Source: a virus. From it: a stretch of DNA of 22,736 nt. Below, one piece after another: positions 9,458 through 15,309 of the stretch (positions within the stretch are counted from its first letter, which is position 1; each line of letters opens with the position of its first letter). The notes beneath the pieces are model-generated. The model had not been told where the DNA came from, searched no databases, and saw nothing but the letters and a program-made list of their open reading frames with translations. The stretch is from positions 1 through 22,736 of IMG/VR virus record IMGVR_UViG_3300025151_000328, one strand, 5' to 3'. A program made the position numbers and the translations under genes.

Positions 9458-9792
9458 TACTTAACTCCAACTCTACCTACTTCTGCAATCAATTGTTCTT
9501 TTTCTGCTTCTGTTAACATAAAGTTATCACCGTCATTACCTGATCTATTTTGAGCTTTCTGAACTATAGCTGCCATTTTTATTAACGCTTCATCATTTTT
9601 TACAGCTATTTCCATATAATCTTTTATAAGTGGTACTATTATTACTGCATCACCTATATTTTTAATCATTGGTTTTAATTCGGTAATAAGTATTTGAATT
9701 TGCTTTTCTTTTCTTGTAGAGTTAGTATAAATATCTTTTAACAAACTTTCAAAAGTCTTACCCTCAAATATTTCATTATTATTTTCTTCCAT
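9457..9792 (-). CDS. Small helical protein upstream of the gp5-like gene (unknown)
   Basis: 111 aa from ATG 9792 (MEENNNEIFEGKTFESLLKD). An upstream in-frame ATG at 9879 would add 29 residues, but that region contains a rho-independent terminator and an A/T tract, while GGAG lies 8 nt before 9792, so the shorter start is preferred. The protein is mostly alpha-helical (residues 14-85), with alternating charged and hydrophobic residues and no Cys or metal motif. It heads the late structural run gp5-gp25-gp6. I do not recognise it; in T4 this neighbourhood holds small baseplate or recombination-accessory genes, but I see no diagnostic motif for either. Confidence 0.7.
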   Translation of the reverse strand: MEENNNEIFEGKTFESLLKDIYTNSTRKEKQIQILITELKPMIKNIGDAVIIVPLIKDYMEIAVKNDEALIKMAAIVQKAQNRSGNDGDNFMLTEAEKEQLIAEVGRVGVK

Positions 9793-9811
9793 ATGATAAA
9801 CTCCGTATATA

Positions 9812-9819
9812 TAAATATA
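9812..9819 (-). promoter_or_regulatory. Possible late promoter box TATATTTA before the structural operon
   Basis: Minus-strand TATATTTA (in CATATATTTATATATAC) lies 19 nt upstream of ATG 9792 and just downstream of the terminator at 9822-9856, so a new transcript of the baseplate genes must begin around here. The base run 20 nt further up is terminator stem, not GTTG, so the box lacks a -33 element, as a gp55-type late promoter would. Inferred from position and sequence. Confidence 0.4.
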
Positions 9820-9821
9820 TG

Positions 9822-9856
9822 TAAAAATAAAAAGCGCCTGTATTAGCAGGCGCTTT
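9822..9856 (-). terminator. Strong rho-independent terminator
   Basis: Perfect 10-bp stem AAAGCGCCTG / CAGGCGCTTT with a 6-nt loop (9831-9856), followed on the minus strand by TTATTTTTA. It ends the transcript of the 74-aa membrane protein gene (stop at 9884) and insulates the downstream baseplate operon. The A-tract before the stem on the plus strand could also let it work in the other direction, but no plus-strand gene is seen. Confidence 0.92.
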
Positions 9857-9883
9857 CTTAAATATATATATTTATTCAAATAA

Positions 9884-10108
9884 CTATTTTTTCACAAAAA
9901 ATGATGCTACGATAACTAGTACTACTAGTCCTACAAATCCTCCATTACCTAATCCTTCGATTAAAGCTGTAAGGTTTGCAATAACATCCATTCCGAAAAC
10001 GTTAGTACCAGTAAGTACTTGCCAAAGAATTGTTACTGGAAAAATAGCCATCATAATGCCTAATAATCCACTAAAAAATCCTGAAACGTATTTCATAATT
10101 GAATCCAT
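9884..10108 (-). CDS. Two-TM small membrane protein, holin-like
   Basis: 74 aa starting MDSIMKYVSGFFSGLLGIMM. Two hydrophobic segments (about residues 8-32 and 52-71) separated by a short polar link, ending in the basic tail FFVKK. Size, two-helix form and charged C-terminus fit class II-type holins, but many small phage membrane proteins look like this. AAGGAG lies 6 nt before the ATG. It is followed by the strong terminator and preceded by an outer-membrane beta-barrel gene; the lysozyme-like enzyme gene lies about 2.4 kb upstream, so this is not a compact lysis cassette. Holin role is inferred only. Confidence 0.75.
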   Translation of the reverse strand: MDSIMKYVSGFFSGLLGIMMAIFPVTILWQVLTGTNVFGMDVIANLTALIEGLGNGGFVGLVVLVIVASFFVKK

Positions 10109-10138
10109 GTTTATTCTCCTTAAATTAAGTCGTTGTGC

Positions 10139-10150
10139 GGCAAAATTGCC
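10139..10150. repeat. 12-nt palindrome GGCAAAATTGCC
   Basis: Perfect palindrome in the 66-nt gap between the beta-barrel gene stop and the SD of the 74-aa membrane protein gene. It could be a regulator site or a small hairpin in the message. No T-run follows, so it is not a terminator. Confidence 0.4.
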
Positions 10151-10174
10151 ATGAGAGTTTAGAGCGATTAATAA

Positions 10175-10582
10175 TTAGAATCTAAAACCAAACCCTAATG
10201 TAAGGTTTGTAGTTTTATCTCCTGTATTGTATATAATTTTTGGATCAACGTAAATATTATTTCTTAATGTAAATAATTTACCTGCTCCAAGTGACATTCC
10301 ATCCGTAGATAGTCCGTCAGTTGCTAAATATGCAAAGTATCCTTTCCAGAAATATCTTGCGTGAAAATCAATATCTATATCCACTGTTGAATCAGCTTGC
10401 GCAACTGAACAACCTACCATTAAGTTATCCGTTACACCATAACCGATTGTTGGTGAAACTGACCATTCAGTCCAAGCAGTATTTGCAATATCACCTGTTC
10501 CAATGTACCAGTCACCAGTCGTCTGTGCGTTAGCAGCGAACATACCGCATGCTAACATGATTGTTAAAATTAAGTTTCTCAT
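10175..10582 (-). CDS. Exported outer-membrane beta-barrel-like protein
   Basis: 135 aa starting MRNLILTIMLACGMFAANAQ. Residues 1-19 are a clear signal peptide with basic start, hydrophobic core and an ANA|Q cleavage site; ANAQ ends are common in Bacteroidota secreted proteins. The mature chain shows alternating beta strands with aromatic residues at the edges (WYIGTG, WSVSPTIGYGV, FHARYFWKGYFAYL, NIYVDPKIIYN) and ends in GFGFRF, a C-terminal Phe as used by the BAM machinery. At about 116 mature residues it could form a small 6-8-stranded barrel. SD AGAGGA precedes the ATG. A phage gene of this kind could alter surface receptors (superinfection exclusion) or assist outer-membrane disruption; neither is shown. 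It lies between gp55 and the 2-TM protein. Confidence 0.85.
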   Translation of the reverse strand: MRNLILTIMLACGMFAANAQTTGDWYIGTGDIANTAWTEWSVSPTIGYGVTDNLMVGCSVAQADSTVDIDIDFHARYFWKGYFAYLATDGLSTDGMSLGAGKLFTLRNNIYVDPKIIYNTGDKTTNLTLGFGFRF

Positions 10583-10674
10583 AAAATTTCCTCTTATTCT
10601 CTAAATGATGCTCTCACTCTCATTTATAATATAACCATTACCTTTATTGATTTGTAACCATTTTTATTTATAAT

Positions 10675-10682
10675 ACATATCA
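10675..10682 (-). promoter_or_regulatory. T4-late-like TATAAATA box upstream of the beta-barrel gene
   Basis: The minus strand has TATAAATA, identical to the T4 late promoter core, about 93 nt upstream of ATG 10582; a second near match (TATAAATG) lies closer to the gene. Because the region is very AT-rich, chance matches are possible. Confidence 0.3.
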
Positions 10683-10689
10683 TGCTAGG

Positions 10690-11478
10690 TTATCTTTCTT
10701 TATAAATTATATAAAGTCTTTTATATTCTTTCTTTAGTATATTTACAACACGTGTAATATATTGTGTTTTTACATTAACCATTTCTCGAACCATAATGTA
10801 TAAAGCTTTTTTATTATATGTTTCTATATTTTCACAACGTTTAAATATCTCTAATACTGCATATGCGATAGGGATATCTCGTTTATATTTTATTATTTTA
10901 TCAATATTTTTTTCACAATGTTTTATAAATGTATGAAAAAAATCTTGTATCTCACTTGTATATTCTTCTTTAATTATTTCATTAGTAATATTGCGTTGAT
11001 TATCAATATTAATAATAGGTGCTTTACTTTTCTTTCTATTATAATGCTTATAGTTATTTTGAATCAAATAATTTTTAGCAACAATACTAAAATAAGAAAA
11101 TGCTTTACCTTTTTCTTTAGAGTATTTAGGTAATTTTTCTAAAATAAAAGCAATTACTTCATGTTGTACATCTCTTGTAGTTGCATCAAAGTGATAAAAT
11201 TTATATCTATGAATTAAATTTTCTGCCATTTTAAATAATGGTTTATGTATAAATTCATTATAAACTTTATTTCGTAAATTATGATTTTGTTCAGCATTAT
11301 ATGCTATAATAGCATCTTCAGTATCTTGCGTAAAATATAATTTATTTTTTCGAGGTCTACCTCTTTTAGGTTTTTTTATATTACTATCTTCAAGGGCCTG
11401 TTGAAGTCTTTTACGTTCTATATTTTCATAAAATAAATTTACAGGACTAGTCTTCATTTTTGTTCTCATCAATGTCAT
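10690..11478 (-). CDS. Late-transcription sigma factor, T4 gp55-like
   Basis: 262 aa from ATG 11478 (MTLMRTKMKTSPVNLFYENI); internal ATGs at residues 4 and 8 are equally possible and would shorten the overlap with the upstream gene. Residues 35-46 hold an AT-hook-like basic patch (RGRPRK). Residues about 75-150 form the sigma region 2-like part: FIHKPLFKMAENLIHRYKF, then VQHEVIAFILEKLPKYS and GKAFSYFSIVAKNYLIQNNY, the last being the most typical gp55 element (promoter -10 recognition and core binding). The C-terminus is helical and very basic. gp55 redirects host RNA polymerase to late promoters with help of the sliding clamp and gp33. The gene is longer than T4 gp55 (185 aa). It overlaps the one-TM gene by up to 32 nt and is followed by late genes. 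Confidence 0.85.
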   Translation of the reverse strand: MTLMRTKMKTSPVNLFYENIERKRLQQALEDSNIKKPKRGRPRKNKLYFTQDTEDAIIAYNAEQNHNLRNKVYNEFIHKPLFKMAENLIHRYKFYHFDATTRDVQHEVIAFILEKLPKYSKEKGKAFSYFSIVAKNYLIQNNYKHYNRKKSKAPIINIDNQRNITNEIIKEEYTSEIQDFFHTFIKHCEKNIDKIIKYKRDIPIAYAVLEIFKRCENIETYNKKALYIMVREMVNVKTQYITRVVNILKKEYKRLYIIYKER

Positions 11479-11737
11479 ATTTTATATCTATCTGAGTTAT
11501 TAAATTATTAATACCTGTGAATATTGTACCCACTTCATCGTCTGATTCAAAAAAGCCTTTGCTATCCAATTCACGCATCTTTTCTTTTACAGTTTTTACA
11601 CTTACTATAAACTCCTCCATATTTAACGACACATCAGAAAGTTCGTCGTCAATCCTTTCTACCTTTCGAAGAAGATTTATAATAATAAAAATACAAACAA
11701 TCAACAAGATAGATAATATAGAAATAATTTCTATCAT
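11447..11737 (-). CDS. Single-TM coiled-coil protein (unknown)
   Basis: 96 aa starting MIEIISILSILLIVCIFIII. Residues 3-22 are one hydrophobic helix, followed by a charged region predicted as coiled coil (LLRKVERIDDELSDVSLNM) and a very acidic tail ending in DENKNED. The topology is probably N-out with a cytoplasmic helical part. The ATG overlaps the HD-domain gene stop as ATGA, so the two are translationally coupled, and its end overlaps the gp55 gene. Similar one-TM proteins recur among T4-like phages, but I cannot assign a role; it could anchor a partner (such as the HD protein) at the membrane. Confidence 0.75.
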   Translation of the reverse strand: MIEIISILSILLIVCIFIIINLLRKVERIDDELSDVSLNMEEFIVSVKTVKEKMRELDSKGFFESDDEVGTIFTGINNLITQIDIKYDIDENKNED

Positions 11738-12498
11738 TCTGAATCTCCAAATAAATCTTTAAATAAATCTTTTGCTGAATCAGTAGCACCTGTTACAGTT
11801 TTAGAGTTAGAAGCTTTTCTAGCTACCTTTTTTGTTTCTTTAACCACAGTAGAAGAATCAGATTTCCACATTTCATATTCTATTTGACTTGCCATATGGT
11901 CAGCATGATGTAAAATAATAGGTAGGTTTATTCTCATTCTTGATTCAGGTCTAAATGCTACAAAGTAAGGCTTATTAGAATCATCATATAACCCATCATG
12001 TAACTTTATACCCATCATTTCATTTTGATTAAACGTTATACCAAACTCATTAAGTAATAATAATGACCTATCTGGAACAGACATAAAAGGTATATCAGGA
12101 TTGATCTCATATATTTTACCTTGATTCTTTCTATGCCATTCTGAAGGATTAGGTTTATACATTTCCAACTCTTGTGTACCCACTTTACCAAGATCATGAT
12201 TAAGCGCTGCAAACATTAATTCTTCATAAGTATACCCTGAGCAATCTGAACCCATATCTTTCCATGAATGATAAACCTTATGAGCACAATCCATTACTCT
12301 AATAATATGATCAACATATCCTCCAGCAAAACAATTATGAAAATGCTCAAAGCTTGATGCAGGCATTAACATCATTCTATCTTGAAAAAATGTATACATT
12401 TCTATAAGTTTTTTTCTACGCGGGTCTGCAAAATTACCGTTAATCTTTTCTATTAACGTTTCCCAATTCTCTACTATTTTATTTTCATCTAGATGCAT
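11734..12498 (-). CDS. HD-domain phosphohydrolase with Lys/Ser-rich tail
   Basis: 254 aa starting MHLDENKIVENWETLIEKIN. The HD-superfamily metal ligands are visible: H64 (YVDHIIRV), H101-D102 (LNHDLGKVG), H167-D168 (LHDGLYD) and H197-H198-xD200-H201 (LHHADHMA). Such enzymes cleave phosphoester bonds in nucleotides, cyclic nucleotides or RNA; the substrate cannot be read here. Residues 212-243 are a basic, low-complexity linker and the chain ends in KDLFKDLFGDSE, an acidic-hydrophobic tail that resembles sliding-clamp-binding tails of T4-like polymerases and late factors (inference). It overlaps the lysozyme-like gene by 14 nt and the next gene by 4 nt. Possible roles: nucleotide pool control, or removal of host signals such as cyclic nucleotides or (p)ppGpp. 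Confidence 0.88.
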   Translation of the reverse strand: MHLDENKIVENWETLIEKINGNFADPRRKKLIEMYTFFQDRMMLMPASSFEHFHNCFAGGYVDHIIRVMDCAHKVYHSWKDMGSDCSGYTYEELMFAALNHDLGKVGTQELEMYKPNPSEWHRKNQGKIYEINPDIPFMSVPDRSLLLLNEFGITFNQNEMMGIKLHDGLYDDSNKPYFVAFRPESRMRINLPIILHHADHMASQIEYEMWKSDSSTVVKETKKVARKASNSKTVTGATDSAKDLFKDLFGDSE

Positions 12499-13066
12499 AA
12501 CTTTCCTCTAATTTTAATTCTACTTTGTTCCAATACTTTATTGTATAAGGATTATTAATTCCTCTCGGACCACCATTCCAACATCTTGCAATCTCTTCAG
12601 CAGTTGTTAGGTTATAATAATTACAATATATTTCAAACATTTCAGATGATTTATTTTTACACCATCTATCATTATACGTATAAAAGTTTAAATTATTTTT
12701 TCTTTTTAATATACGATTAACATCATCTACCATACATTGTCTAATTTGTAATATACCTACAGCGTCTTCACTTGCATTGTAAGCACTATCTATACCTCTA
12801 CTCTCTACATATACTATAGCATTCATTATATCTATAAATTCTCTAGCCGGTTTAGTTTCAAACAATTTATATCTATTTTGAATAGAATCTATATGCTGTT
12901 CTAAACTATCAATAATAATTGAATCTTCTTCTAATGAATCTTTATAAAAGTCTATTTCAGCTTCGAGACAATCTATTTCACGCTCATATCGTACTATTGT
13001 ACTAATGAGATAAAAAGATCCTAAATATAGCATAGCTATAATTAAGAAAAATTTTGTTGAGTTCAT
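12485..13066 (-). CDS. Membrane-anchored lytic transglycosylase/lysozyme-like endolysin
   Basis: 193 aa starting MNSTKFFLIIAMLYLGSFYL. Residues 5-24 are a signal-anchor helix, 25-67 a charged coiled coil (EREIDCLEAEIDFYKDSLEE and onward), and 75-185 a lysozyme-superfamily domain of SLT type: catalytic glutamate E88 in YVESRG, the AVGILQI motif at 102-108, and ARCWNGG at 160-166. The domain would cut the glycan strands of peptidoglycan on the outer side of the inner membrane. The N-terminal anchor fits a signal-anchor-release endolysin or a spanin-like rod carrying an enzyme. Its ATG follows the upstream stop directly (TAGTATG), and its 3' end overlaps the HD gene. It is alternatively a virion-associated lysin, but the TM segment argues for an exported enzyme. 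Confidence 0.82.
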   Translation of the reverse strand: MNSTKFFLIIAMLYLGSFYLISTIVRYEREIDCLEAEIDFYKDSLEEDSIIIDSLEQHIDSIQNRYKLFETKPAREFIDIMNAIVYVESRGIDSAYNASEDAVGILQIRQCMVDDVNRILKRKNNLNFYTYNDRWCKNKSSEMFEIYCNYYNLTTAEEIARCWNGGPRGINNPYTIKYWNKVELKLEESYASR

Positions 13067-13067
13067 A

Positions 13068-13313
13068 CTAGTCGTTTAAAAGTTTTTTATTACCTATTTC
13101 ACCTTCAAGATAAGTATTCAATACATCAATCTTATCTCTTGCTTCAGTTAATTTATCTAAAGCTTTCGAAGCTTCTTTCTTAAAGTGTTCAGATGTATGT
13201 TCGCCAATCGCAACAGGTTTATTAAAACACATATCTAATGTTAGTAAAGCTTCATTTATTTCAGCCTCACATTCACTTTTTAATGCATTGTATAATCTTT
13301 CTTTATGAGTCAT
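13068..13313 (-). CDS. Small helical protein (unknown)
   Basis: 81 aa starting MTHKERLYNALKSECEAEIN. Entirely alpha-helical by composition, with two Cys residues (15 and 28) and a charged C-terminal half (EASKALDKLTEARDKIDVL) able to form a helical hairpin. It has its own promoter (13341-13372) and a good SD (AGGAG, 7 nt before ATG). It heads the group leading to the lysozyme-like gene, HD protein and gp55. No known family recognised. Confidence 0.75.
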   Translation of the reverse strand: MTHKERLYNALKSECEAEINEALLTLDMCFNKPVAIGEHTSEHFKKEASKALDKLTEARDKIDVLNTYLEGEIGNKKLLND

Positions 13314-13340
13314 AAGTATTCTCCTATCGTTTAATTTTAT

Positions 13341-13372
13341 ATAATATAAGAAAAATAACTAAAGTAAGCAAC
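13341..13372 (-). promoter_or_regulatory. Promoter F: GTTG-N20-TATATTAT
   Basis: Minus strand: GTTG (13372-13369), exactly 20 nt, then TATATTAT (13348-13341). The box is 27 nt before ATG 13313. It shares the spacing and the TTTTTCT just upstream of the box with sites at 17191, 18049 and others, and fits the Bacteroidota TTTG/TAnnTTTG pattern. Confidence 0.7.
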
Positions 13373-13845
13373 TATTTTATAAGTTTTTGTAATTTTTTTA
13401 TTTCTGAATTAATCTTTCTAACATCTTTTTTATATTTAGCTTTATTTAACTTCTTTTTCAATTGATGAATTTGAGTTAATGCATCAGCTCTTAAACGATG
13501 TTTTTGAGATTTAGTAAGTTTCTTTTTTGGAGGTTTAGGCTTAATAACTGTAGGTTTAAGAGTTCCTTTTAATTTAGGTTGTTCTTTACCTTTATGATAT
13601 ACATTACCATCTTTATCAACATACTCTTTCATGAATGCCCAGCCTCTAGGTCTTCCAGTTGAAACATAACCTTGCTTTGGTGTAAAAGGAAAATCTTTTT
13701 CAAAATTTTCTCTTACACATTCATGACATGTAACTGCAGTCGTATCTTGTGCAACAGATGTCCACTGACCACACACTTTACATTCCATATGTAACTGTTT
13801 ATTTATTATTGTAGTTCTATATTCTATTTGTTTTTTTGCTTTCAT
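13372..13845 (-). CDS. Zinc-ribbon protein with basic C-terminal coiled coil (unknown)
   Basis: 157 aa starting MKAKKQIEYRTTIINKQLHM. Four cysteines, C22/C25 and C40/C43 (CKVCG ... CHEC), form a typical treble-clef or ribbon zinc site. Residues 55-75 include a GRPRGWAF segment, and 90-157 are very Lys-rich (KPKPPKKKLTKSQKHRLRAD, then a repeated QLKKKLNK/EIKKLQKLIK helix), which suggests nucleic-acid binding. The start codon follows an A/T-only stretch without SD. It lies between Hsp20 and promoter F. It might bind RNA or ribosomes, but function is unknown. Confidence 0.75.
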   Translation of the reverse strand: MKAKKQIEYRTTIINKQLHMECKVCGQWTSVAQDTTAVTCHECVRENFEKDFPFTPKQGYVSTGRPRGWAFMKEYVDKDGNVYHKGKEQPKLKGTLKPTVIKPKPPKKKLTKSQKHRLRADALTQIHQLKKKLNKAKYKKDVRKINSEIKKLQKLIK

Positions 13846-13873
13846 ATATTATATATATATAGTTAAAGTAAAA

Positions 13874-13885
13874 AATACAGGCAGG
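13874..13885. repeat. Left arm of 12-bp inverted repeat flanking hsp20
   Basis: AATACAGGCAGG on the plus strand; its exact reverse complement CCTGCCTGTATT lies at 14388-14399, on the other side of the Hsp20 gene. In an otherwise AT-rich region, these GC-containing arms stand out. They could pair in the message to form a long-range stem enclosing the hsp20 cistron, or be two operator sites. Confidence 0.5.
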
Positions 13886-13894
13886 CTTTTTAAT

Positions 13895-14329
13895 TTATTT
13901 TATTGTAACCATTTTTGGTAATGACTCTTTAGCTACTGGAATAGCAATAGTCAATAATCCATTTTTCATAGATGCAGTTATAACACTTAAATCATATTTT
14001 GCACTTATCTTCCATCCTAAGTCAAAACTCTTTCGTGTTATACCTTTATGGATATAATCTGGAGCTTCTTCGTCAGATGGATTAGACTCTACATTTGGTT
14101 TCTTATATGAAACTTTTAAAGTATTGCCTTCTGTCTGTATATTGATATCTTCTTTATCTAATCCAACACAAGCGATATCAAAACAAAGTTCATTATCTTT
14201 AGTATAAACATCAACCGGATAATTTGGTTTTTGTTCTACATAAGATTGAAACATTGAGTTTGTGTCGAAAAAATTTCTGAATAGTAAATCGGTCGGAAAG
14301 ACCCTTTCATTTAATTGTAATCTTGTCAT
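13895..14329 (-). CDS. Small heat-shock protein, Hsp20/alpha-crystallin family
   Basis: 144 aa starting MTRLQLNERVFPTDLLFRNF. Residues about 36-133 are the alpha-crystallin domain: YPVDVYTKDNELCFDIACVG, then GLDKEDINIQTEGNTLKV, and the family signature ASMKNGLLTIAIPV at 119-132 (A-x-x-x-N-G-L-L). The N-terminal arm is short and Phe-rich; the C-terminal tail is short, and a clear I-x-I motif is not seen. Hsp20 proteins are ATP-independent holdases and are common in marine T4-like phages, where they are thought to help virion folding. SD AGGAG lies 7 nt before the ATG. It is flanked by a 12-bp inverted repeat. Confidence 0.95.
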   Translation of the reverse strand: MTRLQLNERVFPTDLLFRNFFDTNSMFQSYVEQKPNYPVDVYTKDNELCFDIACVGLDKEDINIQTEGNTLKVSYKKPNVESNPSDEEAPDYIHKGITRKSFDLGWKISAKYDLSVITASMKNGLLTIAIPVAKESLPKMVTIK

Positions 14330-14387
14330 AATTAATCTCCTAAGATAATTTATTTAACATATTTTCTAAAATAATACTAATAACTAA

Positions 14388-14399
14388 CCTGCCTGTATT
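14388..14399. repeat. Right arm of 12-bp inverted repeat flanking hsp20
   Basis: CCTGCCTGTATT, exact reverse complement of 13874-13885. This arm overlaps the stop codon of the 215-aa gene, so pairing in the RNA would start at the end of that cistron. Confidence 0.5.
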
Positions 14400-15045
14400 A
14401 ATCACTAGTTTCGTTCATATTGAACACGTAACTATGTATAGTAACACTCCCATGCTTTTTTATTCTATGGTCGTAACTACACTTATTGTTTTTCATAATT
14501 CTATCTTTAAACCTATTTAAAGCATCTAAATTAGATGAACTAACAGCTATATAACCATCTAATATTTCAACTTTAGTTACAGGTTCTTTTATATACATAT
14601 CATCCGAGTGCAGTTTTTTACCATCTGCTGCACGATAAATATATGATTCAGTTTGATCATCAGATAATGTAGATAACCAATTATAGAAACTTTCTGGTGT
14701 TTTATAAAATTCTCTATCTACTTTATGCAACATATTCCATAACATATTAGGATTGGTTGCTGTAAACTCTTCTACATATTTTTCAAAATCTTTTAGATCG
14801 TTAGGTGAAAGAGTTTGTATAAACTGTATAACTGATTCTACCCTTCTATCAGAATCCATGTAAGGTGTTTTAAACTTCATAGCTTTAGAAACACTCTCTA
14901 ACATATGCTTATTTGTATCAATATCAAACCCTTCATGGAACATACTTACTTCATCATCTGAATATTGAAAAAGAGTATCAGGAAGCGTATGATCAAATAG
15001 ATCATGAGCATCTAAATAATTGTTATGTTTAGTTACATCTTCCAT
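14398..15045 (-). CDS. Unknown 215-aa acidic protein following the tmRNA
   Basis: 215 aa starting MEDVTKHNNYLDAHDLFDHT. Acidic and mainly helical in residues 1-140 (SPNDLKDFEKYVEEF, SFYNWLSTLSDDQTESYI), with a more beta-like C-terminal third (VTKVEILDGYIAVSSSNLDA ... SVTIHSYVFN) that could be a small alpha-beta fold. No catalytic motif seen. It begins about 20 nt after the 3' hairpin of the tmRNA coding piece, with GAGAG before the ATG, and ends at the inverted repeat before hsp20. Codon use looks like the neighbours. Role unknown. Confidence 0.72.
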   Translation of the reverse strand: MEDVTKHNNYLDAHDLFDHTLPDTLFQYSDDEVSMFHEGFDIDTNKHMLESVSKAMKFKTPYMDSDRRVESVIQFIQTLSPNDLKDFEKYVEEFTATNPNMLWNMLHKVDREFYKTPESFYNWLSTLSDDQTESYIYRAADGKKLHSDDMYIKEPVTKVEILDGYIAVSSSNLDALNRFKDRIMKNNKCSYDHRIKKHGSVTIHSYVFNMNETSD

Positions 15046-15067
15046 CTTCTCTCTTTTATATTTACCT

Positions 15068-15104
15068 CTAACCTCCGGGACTTTTACGACGTGGTCCCTG
15101 TTAG
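15068..15104 (-). other. 3' hairpin of the tmRNA coding piece
   Basis: CTAAC-A-GGGAC ... GTCCC-GGAG-GTTAG can fold into a two-part stem with a 12-nt apical loop. It closes the coding piece about 20 nt after the tag stop and could protect the 3' end from exonucleases. It has no T-run, so it is not by itself an intrinsic terminator. Confidence 0.6.
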
Positions 15105-15125
15105 CCGTTTGCTCTGGGTACCTAA

Positions 15126-15158
15126 TCAGGCAGCCATTGCATATTCAACTTGTTCGCC
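15126..15158 (-). other. tmRNA tag reading frame: GEQVEYAMAA-stop
   Basis: GGC GAA CAA GTT GAA TAT GCA ATG GCT GCC TGA. The resume codon is inferred as GGC because Bacteroidota tags usually begin Gly-Glu and because the upstream TAACT matches the conserved pre-resume element (UAGUC in E. coli, with the key A). The AMAA end fits the hydrophobic-Ala-Ala degron read by ClpXP-type proteases. Confidence 0.75.
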
Positions 15159-15216
15159 AGTTAATTGCGTTTGACCTTCCTTATACCCTTACTACCTGTC
15201 AAATCCAATCATCCCC

Positions 15217-15234
15217 ATATTGTTAGTTGTCACT
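15217..15234 (-). other. Intervening segment of the permuted pre-tmRNA
   Basis: 18 nt (AGTGACAACTAACAATAT) between the encoded CCA and the first G of the 5' half. In known permuted tmRNAs this loop is cut out by tRNA-processing enzymes (RNase P makes the mature 5' end), leaving two RNA pieces. Confidence 0.75.
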
Positions 15235-15300
15235 TGGTGGAGATGCCGGGAATCGAACCCGGGTCCAAAATAGCAGCTAATACAAGTACTAGCGGTCACA
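15235..15300 (-). other. Acceptor piece of the tmRNA
   Basis: Contains the P2 strand region (TAGTACTTGTATTAGCTGCT), the TTTTGGACC linker (compare UUUCGGAC in E. coli), the T arm and the CCA end. The upstream limit is uncertain; the region begins just after the stop of the 127-aa gene at 15310. Confidence 0.7.
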
Positions 15301-15309
15301 TATAAATAT

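Larger units (their letters stand above)
15066..15300 (-). ncRNA. ssrA: Circularly permuted (two-piece) tmRNA gene
   Basis: On the minus strand the 3' tRNA half comes first: GGACCCGGGTTCGATTCCCG then GCATCTCCACCA (T arm CCGGG-TTCGATT-CCCGG; encoded CCA ending at 15235). Only 18 nt later the 5' half begins: GGGGATGATTGGATTTGAC (from 15216), the universal tmRNA 5' motif. GGGGATG pairs with CATCTCC to form a 7-bp acceptor stem with a G3-U70 wobble, the alanyl-tRNA synthetase identity element, and the discriminator is A. A P2-like helix can form between the two pieces (GGTAGT with GCTGCT, and TATAAG with CTTGTA). A tag frame with resume codon follows in the 5' half. After removal of the loop, the two pieces would associate and rescue stalled ribosomes in the phage-infected cell. 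Outer ends are approximate. Confidence 0.9.

Noticed and set aside
9793-9879. N-terminal extension of the 111-aa protein
   Set aside because: It would run through a strong terminator; the ATG at 9792 has its own SD.
15066-15300. Ordinary one-piece tmRNA or a lone tRNA
   Set aside because: The 3' half precedes the 5' half on the transcribed strand, and no second 5' half lies upstream in the usual order; no anticodon arm is present for a tRNA.
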